Source: Seonamhaeicola sediminis (GTDB taxonomy: Bacteria > Bacteroidota > Bacteroidia > Flavobacteriales > Flavobacteriaceae). From it: a stretch of 64,000 nt of DNA. Position numbers and translations under genes: made by a program. How positions within the stretch are numbered: position 1 is the stretch's first letter; each line of letters starts with the position of its first letter. Shown piece by piece: positions 38,425-47,310 of this stretch. Below the pieces are notes generated by a model. That model ran no database searches and was not told where the DNA came from. It saw only the letters and a program-made list of their open reading frames with translations. Location: assembly GCF_004358095.2 (NCBI RefSeq), contig NZ_SMZJ02000003.1, positions 332,225 to 396,224 of the forward strand. Reading direction: 5' to 3'.

Positions 38425-38880
38425 ATGACTTTTGAACAATTAAAACCTCAGATTGACGCCATCACTTCTAATAAAACCCATGTTGATGAACGCCTGTTAG
38501 AGATTTGTAAGCTATTAGAAAAACATGTAGACCACTATAATTGGGTTGGTTTTTATTTTAGAAATGGCAATAAAGAAGAACTAAAATTGGGACCGTACGT
38601 TGGCGCCCCAACTGATCATACAATCATCCCTTTTGGAAAAGGTATTTGTGGACAGGTAGCTGTTAGCAACCAAAATTTTGTAGTGCCAGATGTGAATGCT
38701 CAAGATAACTATATTGCCTGTAGCATCACAGTTAAAGCCGAAATTGTGATCCCTATTTTTGTGAACGGAGCAAACATTGGACAGATTGATATTGACTCCA
38801 ACACTCCAGATCCTTTTACTAAAGAAGATGAACGTTTTTTAGAGTTTGTTACCCAAAAAGTTTCTGAGATACTTTCATAA
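38425..38880 (+). CDS. GAF-domain free methionine-(R)-sulfoxide reductase (fRMsr type)
   Basis: Cytoplasmic repair enzyme reducing free Met-R-sulfoxide. The ATG at 38425 gives 151 residues; a TTG eight codons earlier is the alternative. The single GAF domain carries family wording: 'NWVGFYFRNGNKEELKLGPY', 'PFGKGICGQVAVSNQ', 'VPDVNAQDNYIACSITVKAE' and 'NIGQIDIDSNTPDPFTKEDE'. Of the three cysteines of the E. coli enzyme, the second (Cys75 here) and the catalytic third (Cys99) are present. The first is absent, its region reading 'GAPTDHTI', so resolution of the disulfide must differ (inference). Confidence 0.88.
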   Translation: MTFEQLKPQIDAITSNKTHVDERLLEICKLLEKHVDHYNWVGFYFRNGNKEELKLGPYVGAPTDHTIIPFGKGICGQVAVSNQNFVVPDVNAQDNYIACSITVKAEIVIPIFVNGANIGQIDIDSNTPDPFTKEDERFLEFVTQKVSEILS

Positions 38881-39022
38881 AATCCCAAGTACTGCTAAGA
38901 TTTCTTTACAAAATTTATATTTCTCATTTTGGAATTTGAACGCTTTGTTAAGAACTTCAACTTTAGTTAAAAAAACACCATTATTTTCGCTTTGCTAAAG
39001 CTGTTATTTTGCTTTAAATAAC

Positions 39023-39030
39023 TACTTTTG
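39023..39030 (+). promoter_or_regulatory. Candidate -7 box of purH
   Basis: TACTTTTG followed by CAC matches TAnnTTTGC about 90 bases before the purH ATG. Upstream TTTG copies (38991 and 39008) are at non-ideal spacing (28 and 11 bases). The rest of the 238-base gap after the GAF gene shows no clear structure. Confidence 0.35.
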
Positions 39031-39118
39031 CACTTTATTACAAAACACAGTATTATCAACTAAAAAATAATCTTAAATACTCATCTTCAAAAGTATGAGT
39101 ATTCAAAATCAAACAGGA

Positions 39119-40651
39119 ATGAGCAACGAAAAAACTATCAAATCTGCCCTAATTTCGGTATTTAGTAAAGACGGTTTAGAACCTATTGTAAAAAAACTAA
39201 ATGAGCAAGGTGTTACCATCTACTCTACTGGTGGTACAGAAAAGTTTATTAACGATTTAGGTATTGAGGTTGTTCCTGTGGAAGATGTTACTTCTTACCC
39301 ATCTATACTTGGTGGACGTGTGAAGACATTACACCCCAAAGTATTTGGTGGTATTTTGAACAGACAAAATAATGATTCTGATGTTGCTGAATTAGCTGAA
39401 TATGACATTCCGCAAATTGATGTTGTTATTGTTGATTTATATCCATTTGAAAAAACTGTTGCCTCTGGGGCAAGCAATCAAGCTATTATTGAAAAAATTG
39501 ATATTGGTGGTATTTCGTTAATTAGAGCTGCTGCGAAAAATTATGCCGATGTGGTATGCGTTGCATCAGTTGATGATTATGCTGAATTTTTAGACTTAAT
39601 TACAGAGAAAAACGGAACGCTTTCAGAAGAGGACAGAAAACGTTTTGCGACCAAAGCGTTTAATGTATCATCACATTATGATTCGGCTATTTTTAACTAT
39701 TTTAATGTCAATCATGAAGTGGCAGCTTTAAAAGTTAGTGAAACAAAAGGTAAAGTATTGCGCTACGGTGAAAACCCACACCAAAAGGGGTTTTTCTTTG
39801 GGAACTTTGACGAATTATTCACAAAACTTAACGGTAAAGAATTAAGTTACAACAATTTGTTAGACGTTGATGCTGCGGTTAATTTAATGTTAGAATTCAA
39901 AGAAGACGCCCCTACTTTCGCAATTTTAAAACACAATAACGCATGCGGTTTAGCACAGCGCAACACCATCAAACAGGCTTATGTTGATGCTTTGGCAGGA
40001 GACCCTGTATCGGCTTTTGGAGGTGTTTTAATTAGTAATACTGAAATTGATTTAGCAACGGCTGAGGAAATACACAAGTTATTCTGTGAGGTAGTTATTG
40101 CACCGTCTTTTGCTGCCGATGCTTTAGATTTACTAAAAGGTAAAAAGAATAGAATTTTATTAGAAATTCATGATGTAGATATGCCTCCAATGAACGTAAG
40201 AACTTGTTTAAATGGGGTATTACTTCAAGAAAGAAATAACGTTACTGATAAAGCCGAAGACTTAAAAACCGTAACTAATTTAGCCCCAACAGCTGAACAA
40301 ATTGAAGACTTATTATTCGCTTCCAAAATTTGCAAGCACACCAAATCTAATACCATTGTACTAGCAAAAAACAAACAACTATGTGCTAGTGGAACAGGAC
40401 AAACAAGTCGTGTAGACGCTTTACAACAAGCCATTCATAAAGCAAATTCATTTAATTTTGATTTGAATGGAGCTGCTATGGCAAGTGATGCCTTTTTCCC
40501 ATTTCCAGATTGTGTTGAGATTGCTAAAAATGCTGGGGTAACGTCTGTGATTCAACCAGGCGGATCTATTAAAGATCAATTAAGTATTGACTACTGTAAT
40601 AAAAATGATTTGGCTATGGTTATGACAGGAACCCGTCATTTTAAACACTAA
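39119..40651 (+). CDS. purH: Bifunctional AICAR transformylase / IMP cyclohydrolase
   Basis: Last two steps of purine synthesis, AICAR to FAICAR to IMP. I chose the ATG at 39119 (510 residues), which aligns 'TIKSALISVFSKDGLEPIV' with the family N-terminus; an in-frame ATG at 39095 adds eight residues. The IMP cyclohydrolase (MGS-like) domain has 'TIYSTGGTEKFI' and 'GGRVKTLHPKVFGGIL'. The transformylase domain has 'LRYGENPHQKGFFFGN', 'FAILKHNNACGLAQ' (Lys-His motif), 'DPVSAFGGVLISN' and 'ASDAFFPFPDCVEIA' near the end. Single gene. Confidence 0.97.
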   Translation: MSNEKTIKSALISVFSKDGLEPIVKKLNEQGVTIYSTGGTEKFINDLGIEVVPVEDVTSYPSILGGRVKTLHPKVFGGILNRQNNDSDVAELAEYDIPQIDVVIVDLYPFEKTVASGASNQAIIEKIDIGGISLIRAAAKNYADVVCVASVDDYAEFLDLITEKNGTLSEEDRKRFATKAFNVSSHYDSAIFNYFNVNHEVAALKVSETKGKVLRYGENPHQKGFFFGNFDELFTKLNGKELSYNNLLDVDAAVNLMLEFKEDAPTFAILKHNNACGLAQRNTIKQAYVDALAGDPVSAFGGVLISNTEIDLATAEEIHKLFCEVVIAPSFAADALDLLKGKKNRILLEIHDVDMPPMNVRTCLNGVLLQERNNVTDKAEDLKTVTNLAPTAEQIEDLLFASKICKHTKSNTIVLAKNKQLCASGTGQTSRVDALQQAIHKANSFNFDLNGAAMASDAFFPFPDCVEIAKNAGVTSVIQPGGSIKDQLSIDYCNKNDLAMVMTGTRHFKH

Positions 40652-40810
40652 AAAGGTTGATTCCGAAGTCTAAAAACCGATAAAAGACGTATAACATTCA
40701 TATGCTTAAAATTATAAGTATTTTAAGTGAGTCCTAAGTGTATATTTTTACCAACTTTTATTACATTTACAAGATTTCGATTACTAACCCAATTAAACCA
40801 CTAAAAATAC

Positions 40811-41839
40811 ATGGGCTTTTTTGACTTCCTAACCGAAGAAATAGCAATAGATTTAGGGACAGCAAACACACTTATTATTCACAACGACAAAGTAGTTGTT
40901 GATGCGCCGTCAATTGTAGCAAGAGATAGAATTACTGGTAAAATAATTGCTGTTGGCCAAGAGGCAAATTTAATGCAAGGAAAAACCCATGAAAACATAA
41001 AAACCATTCGCCCTTTAAAAGACGGGGTTATTGCAGATTTTGATGCTTCAGAACAAATGATTAGTATGTTTATTAAAAACATACCTGCCTTAAAAAAGAA
41101 GTTCTTTACTCCGGCTCTTAGAATGGTAATTTGCATCCCCTCTGGGATTACAGAAGTAGAAATGCGAGCAGTTAAAGAAAGTGCCGAACGTGTTAATGGA
41201 AAAGAAGTTTACCTTATCCATGAACCTATGGCTGCAGCTATTGGTATTGGGGTTGATATTATGCAGCCTAAAGGAAATATGGTGGTTGATATAGGTGGAG
41301 GAACCACCGAAATTGCTGTTATTGCCCTTGGTGGTATTGTATGTGATAAATCTGTTAAAATTGCAGGTGATGTTTTTACAAACGATATTGTGTATTATAT
41401 GCGTACCCAACACAACCTTTATGTTGGGGAGCGAACTGCTGAAAAAATAAAAATCCAAATTGGTGCAGCCACCGAAGATTTAGAACTCCCTCCTGAAGAT
41501 ATGAGTGTTCAAGGTCGTGATTTATTAACTGGTAAACCTAAACAAGTATCCATATCGTATAGAGAAATAGCCAAGGCTTTAGATAAGTCTATTTTACGTA
41601 TTGAAGATGCTGTTATGGAAACCCTATCACAAACACCTCCTGAATTGGCTGCTGACATATACAATACCGGAATTTACTTAGCAGGTGGTGGTTCTATGTT
41701 GCGTGGTTTAGACAAACGTTTATCTCAAAAAACAGACCTTCCTGTTTATATAGCCGAAGACCCTTTACGTGCCGTTGTTAGAGGTACAGGTATCACACTT
41801 AAAAATCTATCTAAATACAAAAGTGTATTGATAAAATAG
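40811..41839 (+). CDS. mreB: Rod-shape determining protein MreB
   Basis: Bacterial actin that organises lateral wall synthesis. 342 residues, standard length. Phosphate-1 motif 'EIAIDLGTANTLI' (about 10-22), 'HEPMAAAIGIGVD', phosphate-2 'GNMVVDIGGGTTEIAVIALG' and adenosine motif 'GIYLAGGGSMLRGLD'. The N-terminal amphipathic patch 'MGFFDFLTEE' is present. First gene of mreB-mreC-mreD-mrdA-rodA; mreC follows after 11 bases and has a good Shine-Dalgarno-like AGGAG. Confidence 0.98.
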   Translation: MGFFDFLTEEIAIDLGTANTLIIHNDKVVVDAPSIVARDRITGKIIAVGQEANLMQGKTHENIKTIRPLKDGVIADFDASEQMISMFIKNIPALKKKFFTPALRMVICIPSGITEVEMRAVKESAERVNGKEVYLIHEPMAAAIGIGVDIMQPKGNMVVDIGGGTTEIAVIALGGIVCDKSVKIAGDVFTNDIVYYMRTQHNLYVGERTAEKIKIQIGAATEDLELPPEDMSVQGRDLLTGKPKQVSISYREIAKALDKSILRIEDAVMETLSQTPPELAADIYNTGIYLAGGGSMLRGLDKRLSQKTDLPVYIAEDPLRAVVRGTGITLKNLSKYKSVLIK

Positions 41840-41850
41840 GAGCTTAAAGC

Positions 41851-42666
41851 ATGCAGCAGATTATAAATTTTATAATTAGGAACAAAAATTTCCTATTGTT
41901 CTTGTTGCTATTTTTTATTGCCATTGTTTTTACCATACAATCTCACTCTTATCACAAAAGCAAATTCATTAATTCTGCTAATTTTATCAGTGGAGGGGTT
42001 TATAATTCTGTAAATAATATTAGTGAGTATTTTACTTTGAAATCTCAAAACCAGCTACTTTCAGAAGAAAACAACAGATTACGAGAGCTACTTTTCAATA
42101 GTAACATTAACACTAATTCAAACTATTTAGATTCTGTTTTACTTGAAAAATCTTATACGTTTTTCGCAGCCAAAGTCATAAAAAATAGTTACTCAGCTAC
42201 TGACAATATTCTTTTAATAAACAAAGGAAAAAGTGATAGTATAAAACAAGATTTTGGGGTTATCACCACACAAGGAATAGTTGGCATTGTGGATAAATCT
42301 AGCTCTAGGTTTTCAACAGTAATTTCAATTTTAAATACTACAAATAGCAGTATTAGTGCTGGGTTAAAAAGAACTGCTCATTATGGATCTTTAAGATGGA
42401 ACGGTAAAAACCCAGAATTAGTTCAGTTGATAGATATACCAATAAATGCCAAAGTAAATATAGGCGACACCATTGTTACTTCTGGGCAGTCTTCTATTTT
42501 TCCTAAAGGTATTCCCATTGGAGTCATTCAGGATTTTAAAAATGATGTAACTGAAAATTTTTATGATATAAATGTGAAACTGTTTAATGACATGACCAAC
42601 TTAGAACACGTTTATATTATTGAAAATAAAAATAAAGAAGAAATAGACAACTTATTAAATGAATAG
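41851..42666 (+). CDS. mreC: Rod-shape determining protein MreC
   Basis: Periplasmic scaffold that activates PBP2-RodA. 271 residues: one N-terminal membrane helix (about 12-29), coiled coil (about 55-90, 'LKSQNQLLSEENNRLRELL'), then the beta-domain with 'DSIKQDFGVITTQGIVGIVD', 'LRWNGKNPELVQLIDIPINA' and 'GDTIVTSGQSSIFPKGIPIG'. It overlaps mreD by 8 bases. Confidence 0.95.
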   Translation: MQQIINFIIRNKNFLLFLLLFFIAIVFTIQSHSYHKSKFINSANFISGGVYNSVNNISEYFTLKSQNQLLSEENNRLRELLFNSNINTNSNYLDSVLLEKSYTFFAAKVIKNSYSATDNILLINKGKSDSIKQDFGVITTQGIVGIVDKSSSRFSTVISILNTTNSSISAGLKRTAHYGSLRWNGKNPELVQLIDIPINAKVNIGDTIVTSGQSSIFPKGIPIGVIQDFKNDVTENFYDINVKLFNDMTNLEHVYIIENKNKEEIDNLLNE

Positions 42667-43165
42667 TGCTATTACAGGAAATATTATTCGGTTTATAGCA
42701 TTGGTTTTAGTGCAGGTTATTATATTTAATCATATAAACTTTTACGGATACCTCAACCCCTATATTTATTTACTTTTCATCGCATTTTTTCCTGTAAAAG
42801 ACAATAGAACCATACTAATCTTAACCAGTTTTTTTCTCGGGTTATCAATTGATATGTTTTTAGATTCTGGAGGTATTCATGCTGCGGCAAGTGTTTTTAT
42901 AGCTTACATAAGACCTGTGCTTTTAAAATCATCTTTCGGATCAATGTACGAACACCAAACTATACGGTTTTCAGGAATTGATCTTGGCCCTAAAATTGTT
43001 TACATAACACTATTAGTTTTTGTACATCATCTCATTTTGTTTTCACTCGAAATTTTTAGCATATCTAAAATAATTTTTATCCTTCAAAAAACGTTATTCT
43101 CTAGTATATTTACTATTTTATTAAGTATAATCATATCTATTATTTTCAGTAAGAATACTAAATGA
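42659..43165 (+). CDS. mreD: Rod-shape determining protein MreD
   Basis: Integral membrane partner of MreC. 168 residues, five to six hydrophobic segments; 'NPYIYLLFIAFFPVKDNRT' and 'TSFFLGLSIDMFLDSGGIHA' match the family pattern including the conserved Asp and Gly. Overlaps mreC by 8 bases and mrdA by 4 (ATGA), so the block is translationally coupled. Confidence 0.92.
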   Translation: MNSAITGNIIRFIALVLVQVIIFNHINFYGYLNPYIYLLFIAFFPVKDNRTILILTSFFLGLSIDMFLDSGGIHAAASVFIAYIRPVLLKSSFGSMYEHQTIRFSGIDLGPKIVYITLLVFVHHLILFSLEIFSISKIIFILQKTLFSSIFTILLSIIISIIFSKNTK

Positions 43166-45096
43166 GACAATTTTTACTTTTTGGTTCAGTAATTCTTGTT
43201 GGGATTTTGTTCATTTCAAGATTATTTTATCTTCAAATTTATTCATCTGAAGGTCATAATCTATATGAAGATAATGCCATTAGAAAGGTATATGATTACC
43301 CAAAAAGAGGATTTGTTTATGACAGAAATGGCAATCTGCTAGTATCAAACCAACCTTCTTATGACGTTATGGTTATCCCACGAGAAGTGGAGCCGTTAGA
43401 CACCTTAGAGTTTTGCAACCTTTTAAAAATTGATAAGGAAAAGTTTATCAAAACCTTCAATAGGGCTAGAAACTATTCACCAAGGTTACCCTCAGTTTTT
43501 GTATCGCATTTATCAAAGGAAGATTATGCGGTTTTACAGGAAAAAATGCGAAAATTTGAAGGTTTTTATATTCAAAAGCGCTCTCTCCGACATTATCAAA
43601 GATCCATTGGCGCAAACGTTTTAGGCGATATTGGTGAAGTTAATAGTCGCATTATCGAAAAGCAGCCCTATTATAAAATGGGTGATCTTATTGGAAAACA
43701 AGGTATAGAAGCTTCGTATGAAAAAACACTGAGAGGTACCAAAGGCATTAAATTCATTCAAAAAGATAGATTTAATAGAAATATTGGACCTTATAAAGAT
43801 GGAATATTTGACACATTACCAAAACAAGGAAAAGATATTCACATTACCATTGATGCAACTTTGCAAGAGTACGGTGAGTTATTGATGAGAAATAAACGTG
43901 GTGGTGTTATTGCTATTGAACCATCATCTGGAGAAATTTTAGCTATGGTAGCAGCCCCAACTTACAATCCCAATATTTTAGCAGGAAGGGAACGCTCTAA
44001 AAACTTCACAAAGCTCTTTAACGATTCTATTGCTAAACCTCTTTTCAATAGAAGTTTACAGGGCGTTTATGAACCAGGATCACCATTTAAACTAATGAAT
44101 GCTCTTATTGGGCTTCAGGAAGAGGTTATAACCCCTAGTGACAGGGTTACTTGTTATGCGGGTTACAAGTACGGAAATAGATTCATGAAATGTCATTGCT
44201 ATATTGGCAAGCGTAATGATTTAATATCTGGTATTCAAGAATCTTGCAATGCTTATTTTGCTACCACATACAGAAAAATCTTAGATAAAAACAATGATGC
44301 GTCGGAAGGTATTGACCGCTGGAGTAATCATGCCAAAAGTTTTGGTTTGGGTAATTTTTTAAATAACGACTTATATGTTGGTCAAAAGGGAAGAATACCT
44401 GATAGAGACTATTATAAACATGTGTATCCCAGAACATTTTATTCTACATATACCATCTCCAATGCTATTGGGCAGGGTGAGGTAGCCACTACCCCTGTTC
44501 AGTTGGCAAATATGACTGCTGCTATTGCTAATAGAGGTTTTTATTACACGCCTCACATCATAAAATCTATTGAAGGTGAAGACATTCCTGAAAAGTTTAC
44601 TGAGCGTAAATACACCACTATTAACAAGGAACATTTTAATCCAGTTATAGAAGGTATGCACCAAGTTTATAAAAACGGGACTGCTAAATGGCTTCAAGTT
44701 AAAGATATTGATATTTGTGGAAAAACTGGCACAGTTGAAAATTTTGCCATAATAGACAGTTTAAAAACCCAATTAACAGACCATTCAATTTTTGTAGCTT
44801 TTGCACCGAAAGACAACCCTAAAATAGCCATCTCTGTTTTTGTTGAAAATGGTTATTGGGGAAGTAGGTTTGCTGGTAAAGTTGCCAGTTTGATGATTGA
44901 AAAACATATTAAGGGCTATACAACTAGGAAAGATATGGAAGATTGGTTGCTGAGACATACCCTAGAAAACGAGTATGCAAAACCTTACTCAGGCAAACCT
45001 TTTAATATAAACGGTGAAACTCAATTTCAGCTTGTTGATGATAATGAATATGAACAGCTGAAAGAACATTTAAGAAAAATTGAAAGTCAGAATTAA
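43162..45096 (+). CDS. mrdA: Penicillin-binding protein 2 (elongasome transpeptidase)
   Basis: Class B transpeptidase for lateral wall growth. 644 residues: one membrane anchor (about 2-22), the pedestal/dimerisation domain ('YPKRGFVYDRNGNLLVSNQP'), then the penicillin-binding domain. Active site motifs are SxxK as 'PGSPFK' (Ser at about 307), SxN as 'ESCNAY' (about 361) and KTG as 'CGKTGTVEN' (about 521). The C-terminal tail of about 50 residues, 'FNINGETQFQLVDDNEYEQL', is extra. It overlaps mreD and rodA. Confidence 0.95.
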   Translation: MRQFLLFGSVILVGILFISRLFYLQIYSSEGHNLYEDNAIRKVYDYPKRGFVYDRNGNLLVSNQPSYDVMVIPREVEPLDTLEFCNLLKIDKEKFIKTFNRARNYSPRLPSVFVSHLSKEDYAVLQEKMRKFEGFYIQKRSLRHYQRSIGANVLGDIGEVNSRIIEKQPYYKMGDLIGKQGIEASYEKTLRGTKGIKFIQKDRFNRNIGPYKDGIFDTLPKQGKDIHITIDATLQEYGELLMRNKRGGVIAIEPSSGEILAMVAAPTYNPNILAGRERSKNFTKLFNDSIAKPLFNRSLQGVYEPGSPFKLMNALIGLQEEVITPSDRVTCYAGYKYGNRFMKCHCYIGKRNDLISGIQESCNAYFATTYRKILDKNNDASEGIDRWSNHAKSFGLGNFLNNDLYVGQKGRIPDRDYYKHVYPRTFYSTYTISNAIGQGEVATTPVQLANMTAAIANRGFYYTPHIIKSIEGEDIPEKFTERKYTTINKEHFNPVIEGMHQVYKNGTAKWLQVKDIDICGKTGTVENFAIIDSLKTQLTDHSIFVAFAPKDNPKIAISVFVENGYWGSRFAGKVASLMIEKHIKGYTTRKDMEDWLLRHTLENEYAKPYSGKPFNINGETQFQLVDDNEYEQLKEHLRKIESQN

Positions 45097-46373
45097 TGGT
45101 AAGAGAAACTAACAGGCATTTCCAGTTTGATTGGATTACCATTATCCTTTTCCTATTATTAGTTGGTTTTGGTTGGGTTAATATTTTGTCTGCTTCACAC
45201 TCAGGAGATATCATCAACTATTTTGACATGTCTCAACCTTTTGGTAAACAAACCGTTTTTATTTTTCTAACATTTGCGTTAATCATTCTACTTCTAGCTA
45301 TTGATGCCAAATTTTATGAGCGATTTTCTAGTATTATTTACATTGTTTCTATGCTCTCTTTGATTGGACTTTTTGTATTTGGAAAAAATGTAAATGGTGC
45401 CACTTCCTGGTATGCCATCGGAGGTATGACTTTACAACCTAGTGAATTTGCTAAGGCTGCTACTGCGTTGGCAGTTGCAAAGCATATAAGTGATTTAAAT
45501 ACTAACATAAATAACCTAAAAGATCAAATAAAAACCTTTATTATCATTATCATTCCGGCATTTTTGGTGCTACTCCAAAATGATACAGGAAGTACTATTG
45601 TTTATGGAGCATTTTTCTTTGTATTATATAGAGAAGGCTTACCTAAATACTACCTTACTATAGGAATATCAGTGATAATCATCGCTGTTTTAGCATTAAA
45701 ATTTGGAGCTACAATAGCTTCTTCTATTATAGGTGTTTTGGTTTTTACGTATCATTTCTTTAACAAAAAAAAGATAACACTTTTTCAGTCATTTTTCGTT
45801 TTATTCCTATCCATTGGGATATCATTCGGTGTAAAATTCTTTTATGAATCTATTTTAAAACCACACCAGCAAGATAGAATTAGTTTGTGGTTACGTTTAG
45901 AAAAAGACCCTGTTAAACTGGAACAAATGAAACAGACCTTTGCCTACAATTTAAACGAATCTGAAAAGGCAATTAGTTCTGGAGGGTTTTCAGGAAGAGG
46001 CTTTATGGAAGGCGAAAGAACCACTGGAAAGTTTGTACCAGAACAACATACCGATTATATTTTTAGTACCGTTGGAGAAGAATGGGGGTTTTTAGGTTGC
46101 TCCTTAGTTGTAATCTTATTTGTATTACTTATTCTTAGAATTCTTCATCTAGCTGAATTACAAAAGTCACAATTCAGTAGAGTTTATGGGTATGGGGTTG
46201 CATCCATTATTTTTATTCATTTCCTAATAAACATTGGTATGGTAATGGGGTTAATCCCTACTATTGGTATCCCGCTGCCTATGTTTAGTTATGGTGGATC
46301 TGGTTTATGGGCATTTACTATTTTAATTTTTATATTTATTAAATTAGATTCTAACCGTATCAACGAATGGTAG
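45096..46373 (+). CDS. rodA: SEDS glycosyltransferase RodA
   Basis: Peptidoglycan polymerase that works with PBP2. 425 residues with about ten membrane helices. SEDS signatures: 'GATSWYAIGGMTLQPSEFAK' (about 105-125), 'LQNDTGSTIVYGAFFFVL', 'EQHTDYIFSTVGEEWGFLG' with the catalytic-loop Asp, and 'NIGMVMGLIPTIGIPLPMFS' then 'YGGSGLWAF'. It starts on the last base of the mrdA stop. Confidence 0.96.
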   Translation: MVRETNRHFQFDWITIILFLLLVGFGWVNILSASHSGDIINYFDMSQPFGKQTVFIFLTFALIILLLAIDAKFYERFSSIIYIVSMLSLIGLFVFGKNVNGATSWYAIGGMTLQPSEFAKAATALAVAKHISDLNTNINNLKDQIKTFIIIIIPAFLVLLQNDTGSTIVYGAFFFVLYREGLPKYYLTIGISVIIIAVLALKFGATIASSIIGVLVFTYHFFNKKKITLFQSFFVLFLSIGISFGVKFFYESILKPHQQDRISLWLRLEKDPVKLEQMKQTFAYNLNESEKAISSGGFSGRGFMEGERTTGKFVPEQHTDYIFSTVGEEWGFLGCSLVVILFVLLILRILHLAELQKSQFSRVYGYGVASIIFIHFLINIGMVMGLIPTIGIPLPMFSYGGSGLWAFTILIFIFIKLDSNRINEW

Positions 46374-46406
46374 GTTGACAAATTTATATTAGATTATCTC
46401 ACTAGA

Positions 46407-47015
46407 ATGAAAATATATCTTCTAATTTTTTCAGTAACATTTTTAATCGTTGGCTGTTCCAGTGCAAAGGGAAGTTTTTCTAAATTGGAATTTGATTTAA
46501 TCTCTTCAGCAGATTCTCTAACTCCAATGCGAGTTTACAAAATTACCAACAAAAGAGATTCGCTTTCATTGAGAACTAAGAGTGGCTATATAAAACCGAA
46601 TCCTGAAGATAAACTTCAACAGAAATTTATTAAGCGTTTATACGCTACTGTAAGAGACAGTATATCTTTAGGAGTTGGTATTGCAGCGCCTCAAGTGGGT
46701 ATTTTAAAAAACATTATTTGGGTACAACGCTTTGACAAAGAAAACTTTCCGTTTGAAGTGTATCTGAATCCTAAAATTATAGAATACTCAAAAAAAACAC
46801 AAACGGTTAGAGAAGGTTGCTTATCAATACCAGATAGAACAGACACCTTAAACTCGCGTTCTTACGCTATTAAAATTGAATATGACACGCAGAATGCCAT
46901 ACATAAAACAGAAACAATTGAAGGTTTTACATCAGTAATCTTTCAACATGAAATAGACCACCTAAACGGTATTTTATATTTAGATCACCTTGAGAGAGAA
47001 TTGAATAAGCAATAA
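46407..47015 (+). CDS. Peptide deformylase homologue with lipoprotein signal
   Basis: A 202-residue protein with all three peptide deformylase motifs: 'GVGIAAPQVG' (89-98), 'EGCLS' with metal-binding Cys138, and 'QHEIDHLNG' with His181 and His185. Unusually, the N-terminus is a lipoprotein signal: hydrophobic core about 4-14 and lipobox 'LIVGCSS' with Cys17. The predicted location is the periplasm or outer membrane, where formyl-Met peptides are not normally processed. It lies 33 bases after rodA on the same strand and may be part of that operon. Activity is plausible because the metal site is intact; the substrate is open. Confidence 0.9.
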   Translation: MKIYLLIFSVTFLIVGCSSAKGSFSKLEFDLISSADSLTPMRVYKITNKRDSLSLRTKSGYIKPNPEDKLQQKFIKRLYATVRDSISLGVGIAAPQVGILKNIIWVQRFDKENFPFEVYLNPKIIEYSKKTQTVREGCLSIPDRTDTLNSRSYAIKIEYDTQNAIHKTETIEGFTSVIFQHEIDHLNGILYLDHLERELNKQ

Positions 47016-47181
47016 CTTAAACAGCAAAATAATCCATAAATACCTTAAAATTGTCTATCTTATTTCTTCAACCACAAAGTATCTTTATAGCTTATTTTAT
47101 ATCTTATTTTCTAATAGGTCTGTGTTTTCTTTTATAAATACTTAATTCTGGTTTGAAAGAAAAATCCATATTAAGAAATAT

Positions 47182-47189
47182 TAACTTTG
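47182..47189 (+). promoter_or_regulatory. Candidate -7 box for the GH59 gene; 295-base gap otherwise featureless
   Basis: TAACTTTG matches TAnnTTTG about 120 bases before the GH59 ATG. The nearest upstream TTTG is at 26 bases, longer than ideal. The remaining gap (47016-47310) is AT-rich with no ORF or clear repeat. Confidence 0.25.
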
Positions 47190-47310
47190 TAAACCATATT
47201 AAAAAATTCGAGACATGAGACTCAATTAAGATATTGACAAAAAATATGATATTTGAAATAGTGAAATACTTCTAGAACAAAAAAATCACCAAACTAACTA
47301 ATATAGAAAT

